DNA from: Nectonema munidae
Lineage: Eukaryota > Nematomorpha > Nectonematoida > Nectonematidae
Reading direction: 5' to 3'
Assembly (NCBI GenBank): GCA_030549495.1
Contig: JAUIRK010000101.1
Coordinates: 1 to 64,000, forward strand
DNA length: 64,000 nt
A program made the position numbers and the translations under genes. The stretch's first letter is position 1. Every line of letters begins with the position of its first letter. Below the pieces are notes generated by a model. The model did not search any database, had not been told where the DNA came from, and worked only from the letters and a program-made list of their open reading frames with translations. Positions 12,880 through 45,904 of this stretch are shown piece after piece.

Positions 12880-13396
12880 TGGGTTTTTCCTCCCCCCCTC
12901 TCTGTAGTTTTTTTTTTTTCTTCTTTTCCTCTAATAAAAAAAAAAATTTATTTCCTTCTTTTTTTTTTTGTGGGGGGGGGGTGGTTTTTTTTTTTTTATT
13001 TTTTCTTCTTATATAATAATTTAATAATAATTTTATTTAATTTTTTAAAAAAAATAATAAAAAAAAAAAAAAAAAAAAAAAAAAAATAAAAAATTGTAAT
13101 AATGAAAAATCAAAAAAAAAAATTTTTTTTTTTTTTTCTTTATTATGTGTTTTTTTCTTTTATTTTGGTTGTGTTTTTTTTGTTGTGTTTAGATATGTTT
13201 GTTTAAAAAAATATATTTTTTTTTTTTTTTTTTTTTATATTTTTTTTTTTTTTTTTTTTTTTTAATTTTTTTTAAAAAATTTTTTTTAAAATTTTTTTTT
13301 TTTTTTTTTTTTGTGAAATGGGGGGGGGGGGGTTGGGGGGGGTGTTTGTGGGGGGAATTTTTTGAAGGGGGGGGGGGTAAAGGGGGGGTTTTGGGG
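12880..13396. repeat. Homopolymer-rich low-complexity stretch, probable assembly artefact
   Basis: About 500 bp made almost only of T, A and G runs, including several G runs of 7-11 and T runs of about 20 and longer. It cuts abruptly through the 5' part of the Tigger element and the head of a SINE. It resembles gap-fill or low-quality sequence rather than normal DNA. Open frames here are rows of Phe, Gly and Lys codons. Confidence 0.7.
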
Positions 13397-13399
13397 GGG

Positions 13400-13471
13400 A
13401 GCCTACTTTCTCATAGTTCGATACAAGCGGCGAAAGTGTGCCTTCTCGATGAAAACACCCCACGGTACCTT
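13400..13471 (+). mobile_element. SINE family S1, 3' part only
   Basis: The stretch with GCCTACTTTCTCATAGTTCG, ACAAGCGG and CTCGATGAAAACACC matches the body of the SINE at 57,844-57,990. The tRNA-like head is missing, replaced by the homopolymer stretch. Confidence 0.7.
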
Positions 13472-14403
13472 TAACTTAGTAACTACATAAAAAAGAAAAA
13501 ATACAAAATAGTACTTATAACAAAAAACAAAATATTTCTCTAATTGAAAAAATGAACCATTAAAATATTGCGGGATTTTAAAAAGAGAGCATTCAATGAA
13601 CTCAAATTTCAATTATTGTTAAAAACTGATGAATTTTCACCTGTTTTGATGTTTTTTCTTTTTAAAGCCGATTTCTCGCCCTGCTTCAAATATGCCGAAA
13701 TATTGTAAATGTCTCTCTCGAGATATGCAATTGAGCAGGAACTGGTAAAAGCTTAAAGGCCCTATTAGAAAAAACCATGTGATACCAAAGGTGTTATCAA
13801 AAAATACAAACTACAATTTTTTTCTTATCAATTAATAAAGAGAAAGGCAAAACTAATAAAATGTTTATTTCAGAGTATTTTCGATGTAACAATTTTTTTA
13901 AAAACGCGCTTTTTTTAGGAATGTTAGGCTGGGTAAGATTGCCAACCCAGAACTCAAGAGACTATTTTTAACGTAAAATTGAAATTTTGATATACTGAAG
14001 TTATTGTAATGACTAGTAGATTCATAAAATTCAGTTTTTCATTTATTTATATAAACAAAATGTATTCTAGAATTAATTGAAAACAATTTGTAAATTTTTC
14101 TATAATTATTGATTCCTCAGTAAAGTATATTTAAAGTAAATTTTTATATTGAACAAATACGCTGCTAAATTTTAAAATCATAAACAGGAGAATTGCTATA
14201 TCATAAAATCAAAGGTTGTTTGATTTTCAATAATTTTGACTTAACAAACTACACGTGACTCTAAATTTCAAAAGTTTGCTGCGTATTTAAACCTTTTTAA
14301 ATTAAAAGGGTTGTCTGAATAATTTTTGAAAATCAAAAGTCTTTTCTCTTAAATTTTCAAAAATTTAACAAAATTTATTTTTCAATGAACTTGTGGTCGC
14401 ACT

Positions 14404-15106
14404 ATGGCTTCTGATTTCTCGATAAAATTTAATTCTCGAGAAACGAGAAAAAAAATATATGATTCTCGAGACTCGAGAAAAGTTTCGAGAAGTTAAAAAA
14501 TATTAAAAATATTTTACAAAAATATATTTTGTTTTATTAGTAAAATAATTTTTTAAAAAAACAAGAGCATTTAAAGTTTCGTTTTTCAAACTCAATCGTT
14601 TTGGAGATAAATTCTTCCGCATTGACAAGAAGTTGGTTGGATGCATAAAAGAGAATTCTTTAACAATTGCATCGATTCTGATAAATCAAAATTTTTGTTT
14701 TGTTTGAACATCTGTAGTTCTTCTATTGTACTTACTTTTTCTTCTTTTTTATCATACATGAATTCTTTAATTTCTCTATTTAAACTTTGAGTTAGAGATT
14801 CTTCTTCAAACTCATCAACAGATTCGACTTGAATTTGGCTTTCTTGTATATCAGTTCCATGCTCCGAATAATGAGAAAAAAATTTATCAAAAATATTTTT
14901 TGCACATTCTAAAATTTCTTCAAAATTTGAATATTCAAAAGTTGATCATGCATTACACATAATTATTTTATTAATAATTTATTCAAAATTTAACATGTTT
15001 TCAGTAATAAAAAAATTTTTAATTCTTGAGTCTCGACAAAAATTTCTCGAGAATCAAGAAATAAAAAAATTCTCGAGAATCGAGAAATCTCGAGACAGAA
15101 GCTCTA
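14404..15106 (-). mobile_element. hAT-type element with TCTCGAGA-rich inverted ends
   Basis: The ends are related inverted repeats: ATGGCTTCTG...TTTCTCG on the left and CAGAAGCTCTA preceded by CGAGAAATCTCGAG on the right. They are flanked by the imperfect 8-bp duplication GTCGCACT/GTCGCTAC (14,396-14,403 and 15,107-15,114). Both subterminal zones repeat the palindrome TCTCGAGA several times, which may be transposase-binding sites. The middle (about 14,570-14,950, minus strand) encodes a relic with NIFDKFFSHYSEHG, SLTQSLNREIKEFMYDKKEE and CIQPTS. These fit the acidic spacer and the start of the hAT dimerisation domain, followed by a frameshift. It is an internally deleted, inactive copy. Confidence 0.65.
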
Positions 15107-15510
15107 GTCGCTACCCTTTGGTTTGGAACCAATGGTATAAAAAGAATCTTATGGGGCAACACGTCTAATAATGTTTGGAAGTCGTGTAGAGTGGTTCAAG
15201 GAAAAGTTTTGGCATAATTATAAAATATACCTTGGTTGCCATGTTGAATATTTATGTGACATTAAGCATCTATTAAGTGTGGCGTTGTTATATACTGTGG
15301 CAAGGATTTATAGAAGCCAGTTCCTCCAATTTTTATACGGCTAAATAACAAATATAGGTATATCTTTCGCTATTCTTAATAAATAATGTTTTTTAATCAA
15401 TGTACCTATTACTGACGAGCACTGTTAGTATGCGCACCAATAGAATTAGACTTCCTTGTGACCCTTAAGTTTGGTGTTTATCTTTATTAATCTTTGAAAT
15501 CATACTCTAG

Positions 15511-15615
15511 GTACCTTAGGGTGTTTTCATCGAGAGGGCACTATTGCGTCGCTTGTATCAAAATATGGAAAACGTAGGCTTGATCCGGGATCGAACCCAA
15601 GACTAACCAACCTCT
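15511..15615 (-). mobile_element. SINE family S1, head deleted
   Basis: Carries GTGTTTTCATCGAGAGGGCA, GCTTGTATC and the B-box-like GGGATCGAACCCAAGA in the same order as 35,785-35,918. The stretch between the B box and CCAACC is shortened. Confidence 0.75.
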
Positions 15616-15639
15616 ATATGCTTTGTTCCAATAGATAAA

Positions 15640-15745
15640 TTTTATTTACAGGGCTAACTCGATTTTCTACCATGCAATCTGTGGGAAAGAATAAAAATAT
15701 TTTAGTGACGTCGGAATAGTGGGAAGAGAATTTAAACTTTTTTAA
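15640..15745. repeat. Repeat B, copy 1
   Basis: About 100 bp (ATTTTATTTACAG, CAATCTGTGGGAAAGAATAA, ATAGTGGGAAGAGAAT) recur with substitutions at 28,055-28,165. The family is not recognised. Confidence 0.6.
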
Positions 15746-15957
15746 AACTAAAAAAAATAAATGTAAATAAAACGCTGCTCAGAACAGAAGTCGTATCATA
15801 TCCTCCTTCTTCATCGTCTACTCCTTCTTTATCTTTCTTCTATCTGTTTATTTGATCTGAAAAAGGCCAACGTGATCGGAAATTTATTGATAACGAATTG
15901 TTTAGTTGTCAGTATTGCATCTAACAGAAAAATAAGCTTCCATAACTCGGCAGATGA

Positions 15958-16035
15958 TAGGAATGCCTAAATTCGGGAAGAACTCCAGCCTAACTCGATT
16001 GAGATCCCATGGTCCTACCACTTGGCCATCTGCTG
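15958..16035 (-). mobile_element. tRNA-derived SINE or tRNA pseudogene
   Basis: On the minus strand an A-box-like ATGGCCAAGTGGTAGGACC is followed by a B-box-like CTGGAGTTCTTCCCG at tRNA-like spacing, as in Leu/Ser-type tRNA genes with a long variable arm. The arms do not pair well enough for a functional tRNA, so a SINE head is likely. Confidence 0.45.
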
Positions 16036-19000
16036 ACTTTTTCTGAATTAAAGTTTTACTGTTTTCTACTTATACTTATATTATGGTAAATTATGAGGTG
16101 GTTGAAAGTTTTTTGATATAGAACTTTTTAAATAAAAATTACTTATTTACTTTGCTATATCTCAAGGAAGTCCAAGGGGGCTCACTCGGCAACCTTATTG
16201 ACGTGCCCGAGTACCCCTATTATCACCAAAAGTGCGTTCAAGGGAACTGTACTATACCCTATAGTACGAAACTTGACCCCAACAATCGTATAAGTATGGT
16301 AAGCGATTTTATATAGATCAACTCGGCAATGTCATGCCTGACCAATTTCCTATCTATACGTTAATAAAGTACCAGAAGGCATGAAAAGTTCTTTAGGAAC
16401 GTGTATGTTACTCTACTATGAGGAAATTTTACAGTGAATTGAAAAGAGAAAGAAGATTCAGTTATATCCTTTTTACTAGAATGTTAAAAAAGAAGCCAAT
16501 CTGCAATTCAAACGAATTATATTTAAATATTTTTATGATTTGTGTTGAAAAGATATTTGTTCTGAGAGGATTTGTTTGAAATTTTGTTCAAAATAAACCT
16601 AGTAAACTTACATGGAGTATGAGGTGTTGTTATTTTCGCACTCTAATGACTCTGCGAAGTGTGAAAAGGAGGGTTCTGTTTTCGAAAACAAATGTGAATT
16701 GAATCGTGAAATTTTTATGACAATACAATTTGAAATGGCAATTAGCGCACTACTTATGTGACAAACTTTGTGATTTTATCTAGAATTTCCAATTTACTTT
16801 AAATGCGTTGTCGTCGTTTCTAATAGTATTTGTGTGTGTGTGTGTGTAGGATTGTGTCCTATATTTATTTGCCATAATGAGAAAATCCTTTTTCCTTTCC
16901 AAAATCAAGTATGCTTTCAACTTATGTATCATTTCCTTTCCTAGCATGTATTTGGCACATTACTGATTTTTCTGCTCAAGTGAAACATTTTTCTTCAACC
17001 CGGACCTCAAAATTTTAACTATGCAATCCAACTCCGATTCTATTTCTTCTATTACTAATGGACCCAACCGTAAAATATTTAGGTACCAAGAAGGTTGCTC
17101 AATGATTTTCATAACTATATGATTTTATTAAAAGATTTTAATAATATATTTGCAAGAATAACACTTTATTCTCTATTGAGTGCCAATATTCTCATAAAGT
17201 GTTATTTTTTCAACTTTTAAAATAAATATCAGAGTTACTCCCATCCTAACATCAATCAAATCTTCCTACGTGGTATAACCGGCAACATACAATTTTATAA
17301 TCATATCTTTTTTTTGAATTTAACAGTAGAATAACATTTTCGAATCATATATTGACTCAGCCCAAATTGGTATCTAGTCAAAATCCCCACTACTAAAATC
17401 TCAAAGTAAAGTTTTCGGGGATTTTTCTTCATGGTATTTTAGTTTTCTGTGAATTTGAATAGGAACTGCGTAAAATTACGTACAACAACAGCTCTGCAAT
17501 GATTATTATCCTTAGCAAACCTGGTCAGTTTATGATTATGTTTACGTGATTGACTCTGCCATATTAATTTCGCGATAAAGAATGAATAACATATTAACTC
17601 ATTTAATATAAATTAACTTAGAATTATCGATGGCATGATTAAGAATCAATAAAGTCTTGATTCACATAATATAAATTAAACTAAAATTAACAACCACAGC
17701 TTATTAATATCATAAAGAGATTGGACCAGGACACAACCCCTAAAAATTTCTAATTCATTTACACCGATATTTTTTCTTCAAAAAAATAATCATAAAATAT
17801 GGCAGACAACATTGTAAAAAGTTTGCTACACGTTTGATTTGATATAATAGAGATGGAGAGAAAATGGTATAAAAATTACAATATTTTTCAAAAAAAATTC
17901 ATTCCTAACGACCTATATATCTAACTGACGGTTTGAACAACGAATTAAACAAATGACAAAAATTCTTACAGTATACAACAATGTTGATATCAAGGGATTT
18001 ATATTTCTATATTTTTTGCAACCATATTTTCAAGTACTACTACAATAACATATATAAATGGGAATTTTTACGTGTGGTTTATTGTACAAGATATTTCTCA
18101 AAGTTTTTTCAATCAAGAACAGAGTGCCATATCTCAGCCTATGAGTTTTTAGGCCAGTTGCATTTCTACATTTTATTTACTCGAGAAATTTCAATAAAAC
18201 AAATTATTTTTTTTGCATCAAAACATATGAGTAAAAAAGGATCTAAATGTTTTATGCAATATTTTATACTATGAATCTTATGAATGTAGTGGATTCCTTT
18301 GTCTTCGTTTTGCCCCGATATTTAGGTGGCTGCCGTCTATCACGCAAGACTGGAGGCGAGGGCTGGTAGCAACAGATATGTTATCCCCTCGCAGTCCTCT
18401 AGTACACACACACAAAATTATATAGACGATTTTTACTTCCATGTAAATTTATTATTTGTCTTTTTCCAGGTAAAGAGCTTTTTCTCTTAACCCTTACTCT
18501 GACGCCAAACTGCCGCTTATATGGTATGTACTGCGCATTTTGAGTAGCAATGCTCGATACCAGCATTTTATTGCTGTATGCGATAATTCAGGAATTAAAA
18601 CTCAACTATAAAATTTGATCATGAAAAATACCTTTCGTCTTTTCATGGTCAACCTCGCCAAATGTTTCTAAAACCTGGATTACATATGCATAATAGCATT
18701 AAAATTAAATTTTATTATGCAAAATAAAGTAAACATTTTTCATAAGAAATTTTTTTAATATGCCGACATTGAATTTCAAAGGGATAAGCGAAGCCTTTCA
18801 GAAAAAAATGAAAAATCGTATGCCCTACTTTTTTGTACCATTGAATGTAGGATGTGCACATTTGATTTATTATGTGCGATTAATCTATCTATCTATAATA
18901 GTAATGTTTTTTATTTATTGACAGTAAGTATTTCTACAAATATATTTTTCGCACTATCAAACCGTGACAAAAATGAGGGTATAGAAAAAAGTCAAGAACA

Positions 19001-19306
19001 AAAATTTGTGTTACAAAAATAATTAATATAAAAAATACTTTTAGGGTAAACAATAAGTTTTTATGCTAAAAAAGATAATAAATCACATTTGTAGCTAAAT
19101 TTTTCTGAACTTTTTTTTTGACATAAGATTAGTGAATGAAAACCCTTGATTCTTATAAGTCCTCCAAGATTCAGTTGTTAAGCGACATCATAACCAAGAC
19201 ATCTCGCAACCCTATTTTGTAGGCAAATTTAGAAATAAAATGTTGTTACGGGTTCGCTTTGATGAATTATTTTTTGCACAGTCCAGCTTTCTTAAACATA
19301 CTAGAT
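16036..19306. other. AT-rich stretch without recognised genes
   Basis: No exon could be supported. It includes a short TG run (16,832-16,847), a stretch of more balanced composition at about 16,155-16,340, and a GC-richer patch at 18,310-18,410 with partly self-complementary CTGGAGGCGAGGG/CCCCTCGCAGTCC. A 97-codon frame (17,981-18,274) has no recognisable domain. Confidence 0.5.
17157..17206. repeat. Perfect 13-bp inverted repeat (hairpin)
   Basis: AATAACACTTTAT (17,157-17,169) pairs exactly with ATAAAGTGTTATT (17,194-17,206) across a 24-nt loop. No coding frame or promoter was seen beside it. It may be a mini-MITE end pair. Confidence 0.6.
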
Positions 19307-19755
19307 CAGCGGTTCCCAACCGGGGGTCCATGGAAGAATTTCAAGGGGTCCATGGACATTCTACTTCAAACTACTTATGCTGAATCTCCTTTAATATACT
19401 TCTATTTTCCAAATCAATATAAATATATATATTTAGAGCTTTTTTAAATAAATATTTTCTTCCCTTTTTTAAAGTTTCATGTTTTCAATGTTTATATATC
19501 CTTTTTATTAGTTACAATATTTTTGAAAAATTTATATTTTAATTGGAAAAAAATTTTATTAACATTTTATGTCAGGCTTTACGATTTCTCTGATTTCATA
19601 TGAATAAACATACGATTTAATCAGATGACTAGAATCATTTTTTGCATAAAAATCTTTGATTAATCTTGTTGGCTCAAACTATTCAGTTGTAGGGGTCCAC
19701 AGGAAAAAAGTTACTGAAAAAGGGGGAACGGGATAAAAATGGTTGTGAACCACTG
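19307..19755. mobile_element. hAT MITE with perfect 8-bp target-site duplication
   Basis: A 449-bp non-coding element with inverted ends CAGCGGTTCCCAACC and GGTTGTGAACCACTG, the usual hAT terminus. The 8-bp duplication TACTAGAT lies immediately outside both ends (19,299-19,306 and 19,756-19,763). GGGGTCCATGG repeats sit near the left end. It carries no transposase. The intact duplication suggests a fairly recent insertion, just upstream of NALCN. Confidence 0.9.
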
Positions 19756-20069
19756 TACTAGATGAAGATTCTATTAAGTGATTGTACATATAATCTTCGG
19801 ATCAAACTCTTCTTTTACAACATGATTTTTATTGTAAAAAATGTGTTTGCTAACTAAATTAAAAGAGTGAGAATCCTTACGCGCTTGTGTTTACTTTCTA
19901 GAGCAGAATGCTTTTTTTCAAAACGATCTCCTTTCTGCCATTGAAGAATAATCGTTTTGAAATTTCGTTCGTTCTCTTTCGTTTCGTTCCTTGTTTGAAC
20001 TCAAAGCGTTTGCTACATTCTAACCAGGCGACTAAGTTGTTTGTAATGGGAATCATGTTTTCTTTTTAG

Positions 20070-42136
<22,067 letters not shown>

Positions 42137-42460
42137 TTATTATTATTATAGTATCGTCATTAATTCTATTCATCGTGCAATACTTATTTATTCCAAATTT
42201 TAATCTTCGATGTCTTTTTTTACAAATGAAGTATTTATTTAACTCTCAAATTTTCTTATTAAAAAGACGAAATTTTTTGAGTCTTTACTTTTTTCTTACT
42301 TCTTTGATACATTTATACAATTTAATATGATGGATTTTAAAACTTGTCTACTGTTCATCTTAATTTGATTAGAAATATTTAAAGACATTATATTATGATA
42401 TTTGGAAGTGATGGAACTAAAATAAGTAGCATCTATGAAAAGAGGACAAAGCAGAGCACA

Positions 42461-42466
42461 AATAAA
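42461..42466 (+). promoter_or_regulatory. Possible NALCN polyadenylation signal
   Basis: AATAAA about 325 bp after the NALCN stop. In DNA this AT-rich the hexamer is common, so this is only a candidate. Confidence 0.3.
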
Positions 42467-43239
42467 TACGATAGGGTTTTGTTAGGGGCATATGTCATAA
42501 TTTTGAAACTGAAGTTCCTTATAAATATTTTTTAACTATTACTTTGCCAATACTTTTTTTCCAATATATAAACATGCTCATTTTAATTAAAAAGTTACTT
42601 ATTTTTTCTTTTTATCTGGACCGATATTCTCTAATGCGGGCTAACAGTGCTAGTAACGTTGAAAATGTTCCTGTTTTACCTTTGCGAAAGCATTGAAATA
42701 AATTTTGTAAACTAGATAAGGAAGAAAACATCCACCTGATGATCAAGCATTGACTTTACCAATGATAGGGATGCCCAAAGTGCTCGATATCTACCTCTTG
42801 TACTCGATTATCACATAGAGGTTGAAAGGAAGTGGTCATGTAATGAAGAATCAATTAAATTTCTAGGCAAGAAAAAATGGATAGTCATGAAAGTTATGTA
42901 TTTGTTTATAAACAAATATTATTTTAAAGAAAAATTTATTATTTATTGCTCATCATCAGAAATGCAAAAAAATGATTCCATATTTTTATTAAACACGACT
43001 GGGGGTCGAAGAGAATGCAAATAATATATGAAGGGGTCGACGCGTTAAAAAATTTAGGGAAGCACTTATTTTGATGACCTAGCTAATCCAAATGTCCTTC
43101 TAGATGACGATGAATAGAATGAACTAAAGCAGCTAGATATGCTTCTTAGATATCCAATCACGGTGACAAAAAGTTCTAAAAACTGCCCTGGCACGGAAAG
43201 GATTAATATTCCGACTTATTACAACTGCTGGATTACTAA

Positions 43240-43690
43240 CAGAAAATGCTGGATCAATTTTATTATTTGCCATTTATATTAATCAAAAAGATAAAATATG
43301 CTTTATTAAAAATTTTCTCCGCCCCCTACAATAAAACTGTAAGAGAAACATTTGACATTTGGTTAATGATTGAGGAGGTGCGTTTTTCTGAAAAATCTCA
43401 TAGCGATATTTCGATTGAAATGAGAGAGTCCTATTTTTTCAAGGATTGCTCTGATTCGATTTGCCACTATATATGAGTGAGAGCAAGCGTTTTCCATGCT
43501 ACTTGCCATTGAAACCAAATTCCAAAACAGATTGGAAGTGAGTAATGATATGCGAGTTGCATGGCAAAAACAGCCAAATTTAGACAAACTTGTATAGAGA
43601 TTTGGATTGTTCAGACAATTTTTGAATAAACAAGTGTGTCGATTTTTTAATACAGTAGTAATAAAAACTCTATAAAGTGAATAAAACTCG
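43240..43690 (+). mobile_element. hAT transposase remnant (SCAND3/ZBED-like), second copy
   Basis: Successive frames give MRESYFFKDCSDSICHYI, then MLLAIETKFQNRLEVSNDMR and VAWQKQPNLDKLV. These are the same blocks as the minus-strand copy at 1,780-2,100. It is broken by several frame changes. Confidence 0.65.
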
Positions 43691-44159
43691 AGCTATTAAA
43701 AAATTATAGTTAGACCGCTACGCCAAAAATTTTTAGAAAGTTTGTGAACAACTCTTCAAGCTCAACAAGGGAACAAAATCATTGATATATTATAGATAAC
43801 TACTCATCAGATATAATTGAGTCTTTATCCCTCCCTATTGCCATTTACTAGTAATTGAAACAAATGGTTACAGTCTATCTGTATAGTCTATTAGATATGC
43901 TATACTCTAACCAAATGAACGTTTTATACCATGACTAAAAATGTTCTCTTTTGTTCATTAGGGAGCTGAATTTTTGGTTGAACCAATTTTATATTTTGTG
44001 TTCGAAGGTTAAAAAACTCTAAGGTTTAAAGACTATATGGAAAGGGTTGTATTAGAGGATTCATTGGTAATACAGCCAGATTATTCGACAACCCCACTTT
44101 CCGATGCAATATTGATTAGCAGCTAAAAGATATTTCTCAGCCTCTCATATCACGAATTG

Positions 44160-44790
44160 TCAACAAGCCTGGTTCATATCAAATGAACTGGTTAGGTGGG
44201 TTAATCTCTGCACTGAAATGCATTGTTGGTTAAAATAAAATTTTTAGAAACGAAATGTTAACAAGCTTGATTAGTAACACAGAAAAACAAAGAATCATCT
44301 TATATAATCTGCGTATTCTACCTACACATATATTCAGTCAGTAAAGTAAAATGTTTAAAAATTTATTTAGGATATGGGTCTATGAATCTACAGGTATGTA
44401 GCTTTGGAAGGAGATCTTTCCAATCGTCCTCACCTTGTGCTGATAAAGAGGATTTCATAAAACACATCGCTAAGTTAGACAAATCAAGTGTAAAGCGTCA
44501 AAAACTAGTTGTAGAATGTTCTGCTAATTGGATATTACCAAATTTAAGCAATAGTTGTTCACATAATTACAGGAAGTTGTAATTCCTTTGAAGTTTGTCA
44601 AGCGATTCCTCTGTAACCCAGATCTAGCAAAAATAGTAACAGCTTTACCATCAACTCAAGTCAACGTCCAAAGGCTATTTTCTTTACTTAGGTTCATTAG
44701 ATCTGACAAAGAAGTGTTGTTTGTTCAAAAGGGCCATCAATACAGAGGATGATTTAACAGAAGCAATACTATTCCTAAGAATGCATTGTA
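44160..44790 (+). mobile_element. hAT transposase C-terminal remnant
   Basis: Frames give VKRFLCNPDLAKIVTALPST, QVNVQRLFSLLRFIRSDKE and TEDDLTEAILFLRMHCN: the hAT dimerisation motif with stop codon. The left part (44,160-44,360) matches 3,480-3,720. At least one frame change separates the last two blocks. Confidence 0.7.
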
Positions 44791-45266
44791 ATTAGCAAGC
44801 TTAACCTTCATTTATTTCATTAAAGTGAAATTTCAAGGTACAGAAGATTTTATTTTTCAAATCAAAATGATAAAATGAGTTTATTATATGATGCTTTAGG
44901 ATATATAAGAATTTTTTTATGTGCACGGTGTAATATAGAAAATTTGATTTAAAAATTGATGTTAAAAGTCTAATGAAAATGGTAACTTTGAGGATCCTTT
45001 AAACTTAAAACATTAATAAATTAGTGTAAATTGTAAAAAATTATGATTTATTAGTACATTGTATTTTTGACACAAGATCCAGTTAAAATAGCCAACTAAA
45101 AGTTTAGTAGAAAAATTTCTTCACACCCCAATACTTCAGTAGATAATTGTGGAAATATTTAATGTTTATTTGAAAACTATTTTATGAGTCGTGAGAAGAT
45201 GCGCTGTGTATTAGAATGAGGTATGCGTTGTGTAAGATGTTCTTAAATCATTATTCTCAGCAAATA

Positions 45267-45903
45267 TCAATTGATAGCCTCGCTAATGTTTCGCTCAATT
45301 TTTCCCTGCGCGAGTCCCCTTTTGACCGCATCATCTTCCTCTTGTAACAAGATCTGCGAAATCAAAGCTCGAATACTTTCTTCTTGCTGCCTGCACCTTT
45401 CCAGAATTTCTGAACTGCGTTCCAACTTCTCTTGCAACAGTTTTTGCAAAACTTTGTTTTCTATGAAGTCACTCTTTGCCCTTTCAAACTTCATACTCGC
45501 TTCTTCGATATCTTTCGCAGAAGAGGAATGCGAGGAGGGAGGATGCAGAAGAGAAAAGAATTCGTGCAAAAACACCTTCTTCTCCAAGTTGGTCTTCAAG
45601 TTGGCCCCACCTTCCTTAACTTTGCGCACAATGAACAATTCATATTGTGCACACGCTTCTTCAATTTCAATTAGCTTGGAGGGTACGGATATGTGTTCGT
45701 TTAACTTCTCCTTGTACAACTCCAAGTAATCTTTGATTTCGTTGATCGCTTCGTCCACCACCTTATTCACTAGGTAGCGAGGAGATAGGTAATAATGTTT
45801 TATGCATTTTTCTGAGTAATCCAATTCTTCCAAATTTGTAAAAGTCAGGGAAGGCATGTGTGTTAGAAAATAGGACACAATTACTGCACACACTTCGTAC
45901 AAT
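45267..45903 (-). CDS. Unidentified coiled-coil protein, 3' terminal exon
   Basis: An open stretch of 211 codons runs on the minus strand to a TGA at 45,267-45,269. It is preceded by a good acceptor (TTTTTGTTGCAG, ending at 45,904), so this is the last coding exon of a spliced gene. The first codon is TTG, which also argues for an upstream exon. The protein is charged and helical: YLVNKVVDEAINEIKDYLEL, EIEEACAQYELFIVRKVKEG, a Ser/His-rich gap, then a long coiled coil (about residues 120-200) with FERAKSDFIENKVLQKLLQE. Base composition is much less AT-rich than its surroundings, which supports selection. I do not recognise the family. A kinetochore or cytoskeletal coiled-coil subunit (Mis12-like) crossed my mind, with little support. 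Confidence 0.65.
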
Positions 45904-45904
45904 C

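Noticed and set aside
13199-13612. Open frames of poly-Phe, Gly and Pro across the homopolymer stretch
   Set aside because: Artefacts of T and G runs.
15958-16035. Functional tRNA gene
   Set aside because: A- and B-box-like sequences are present but acceptor and anticodon stems do not pair convincingly; better explained as a SINE head or pseudogene.
17981-18274. 97-codon plus-strand frame as a gene
   Set aside because: AT-driven composition and no recognisable domain; likely chance.
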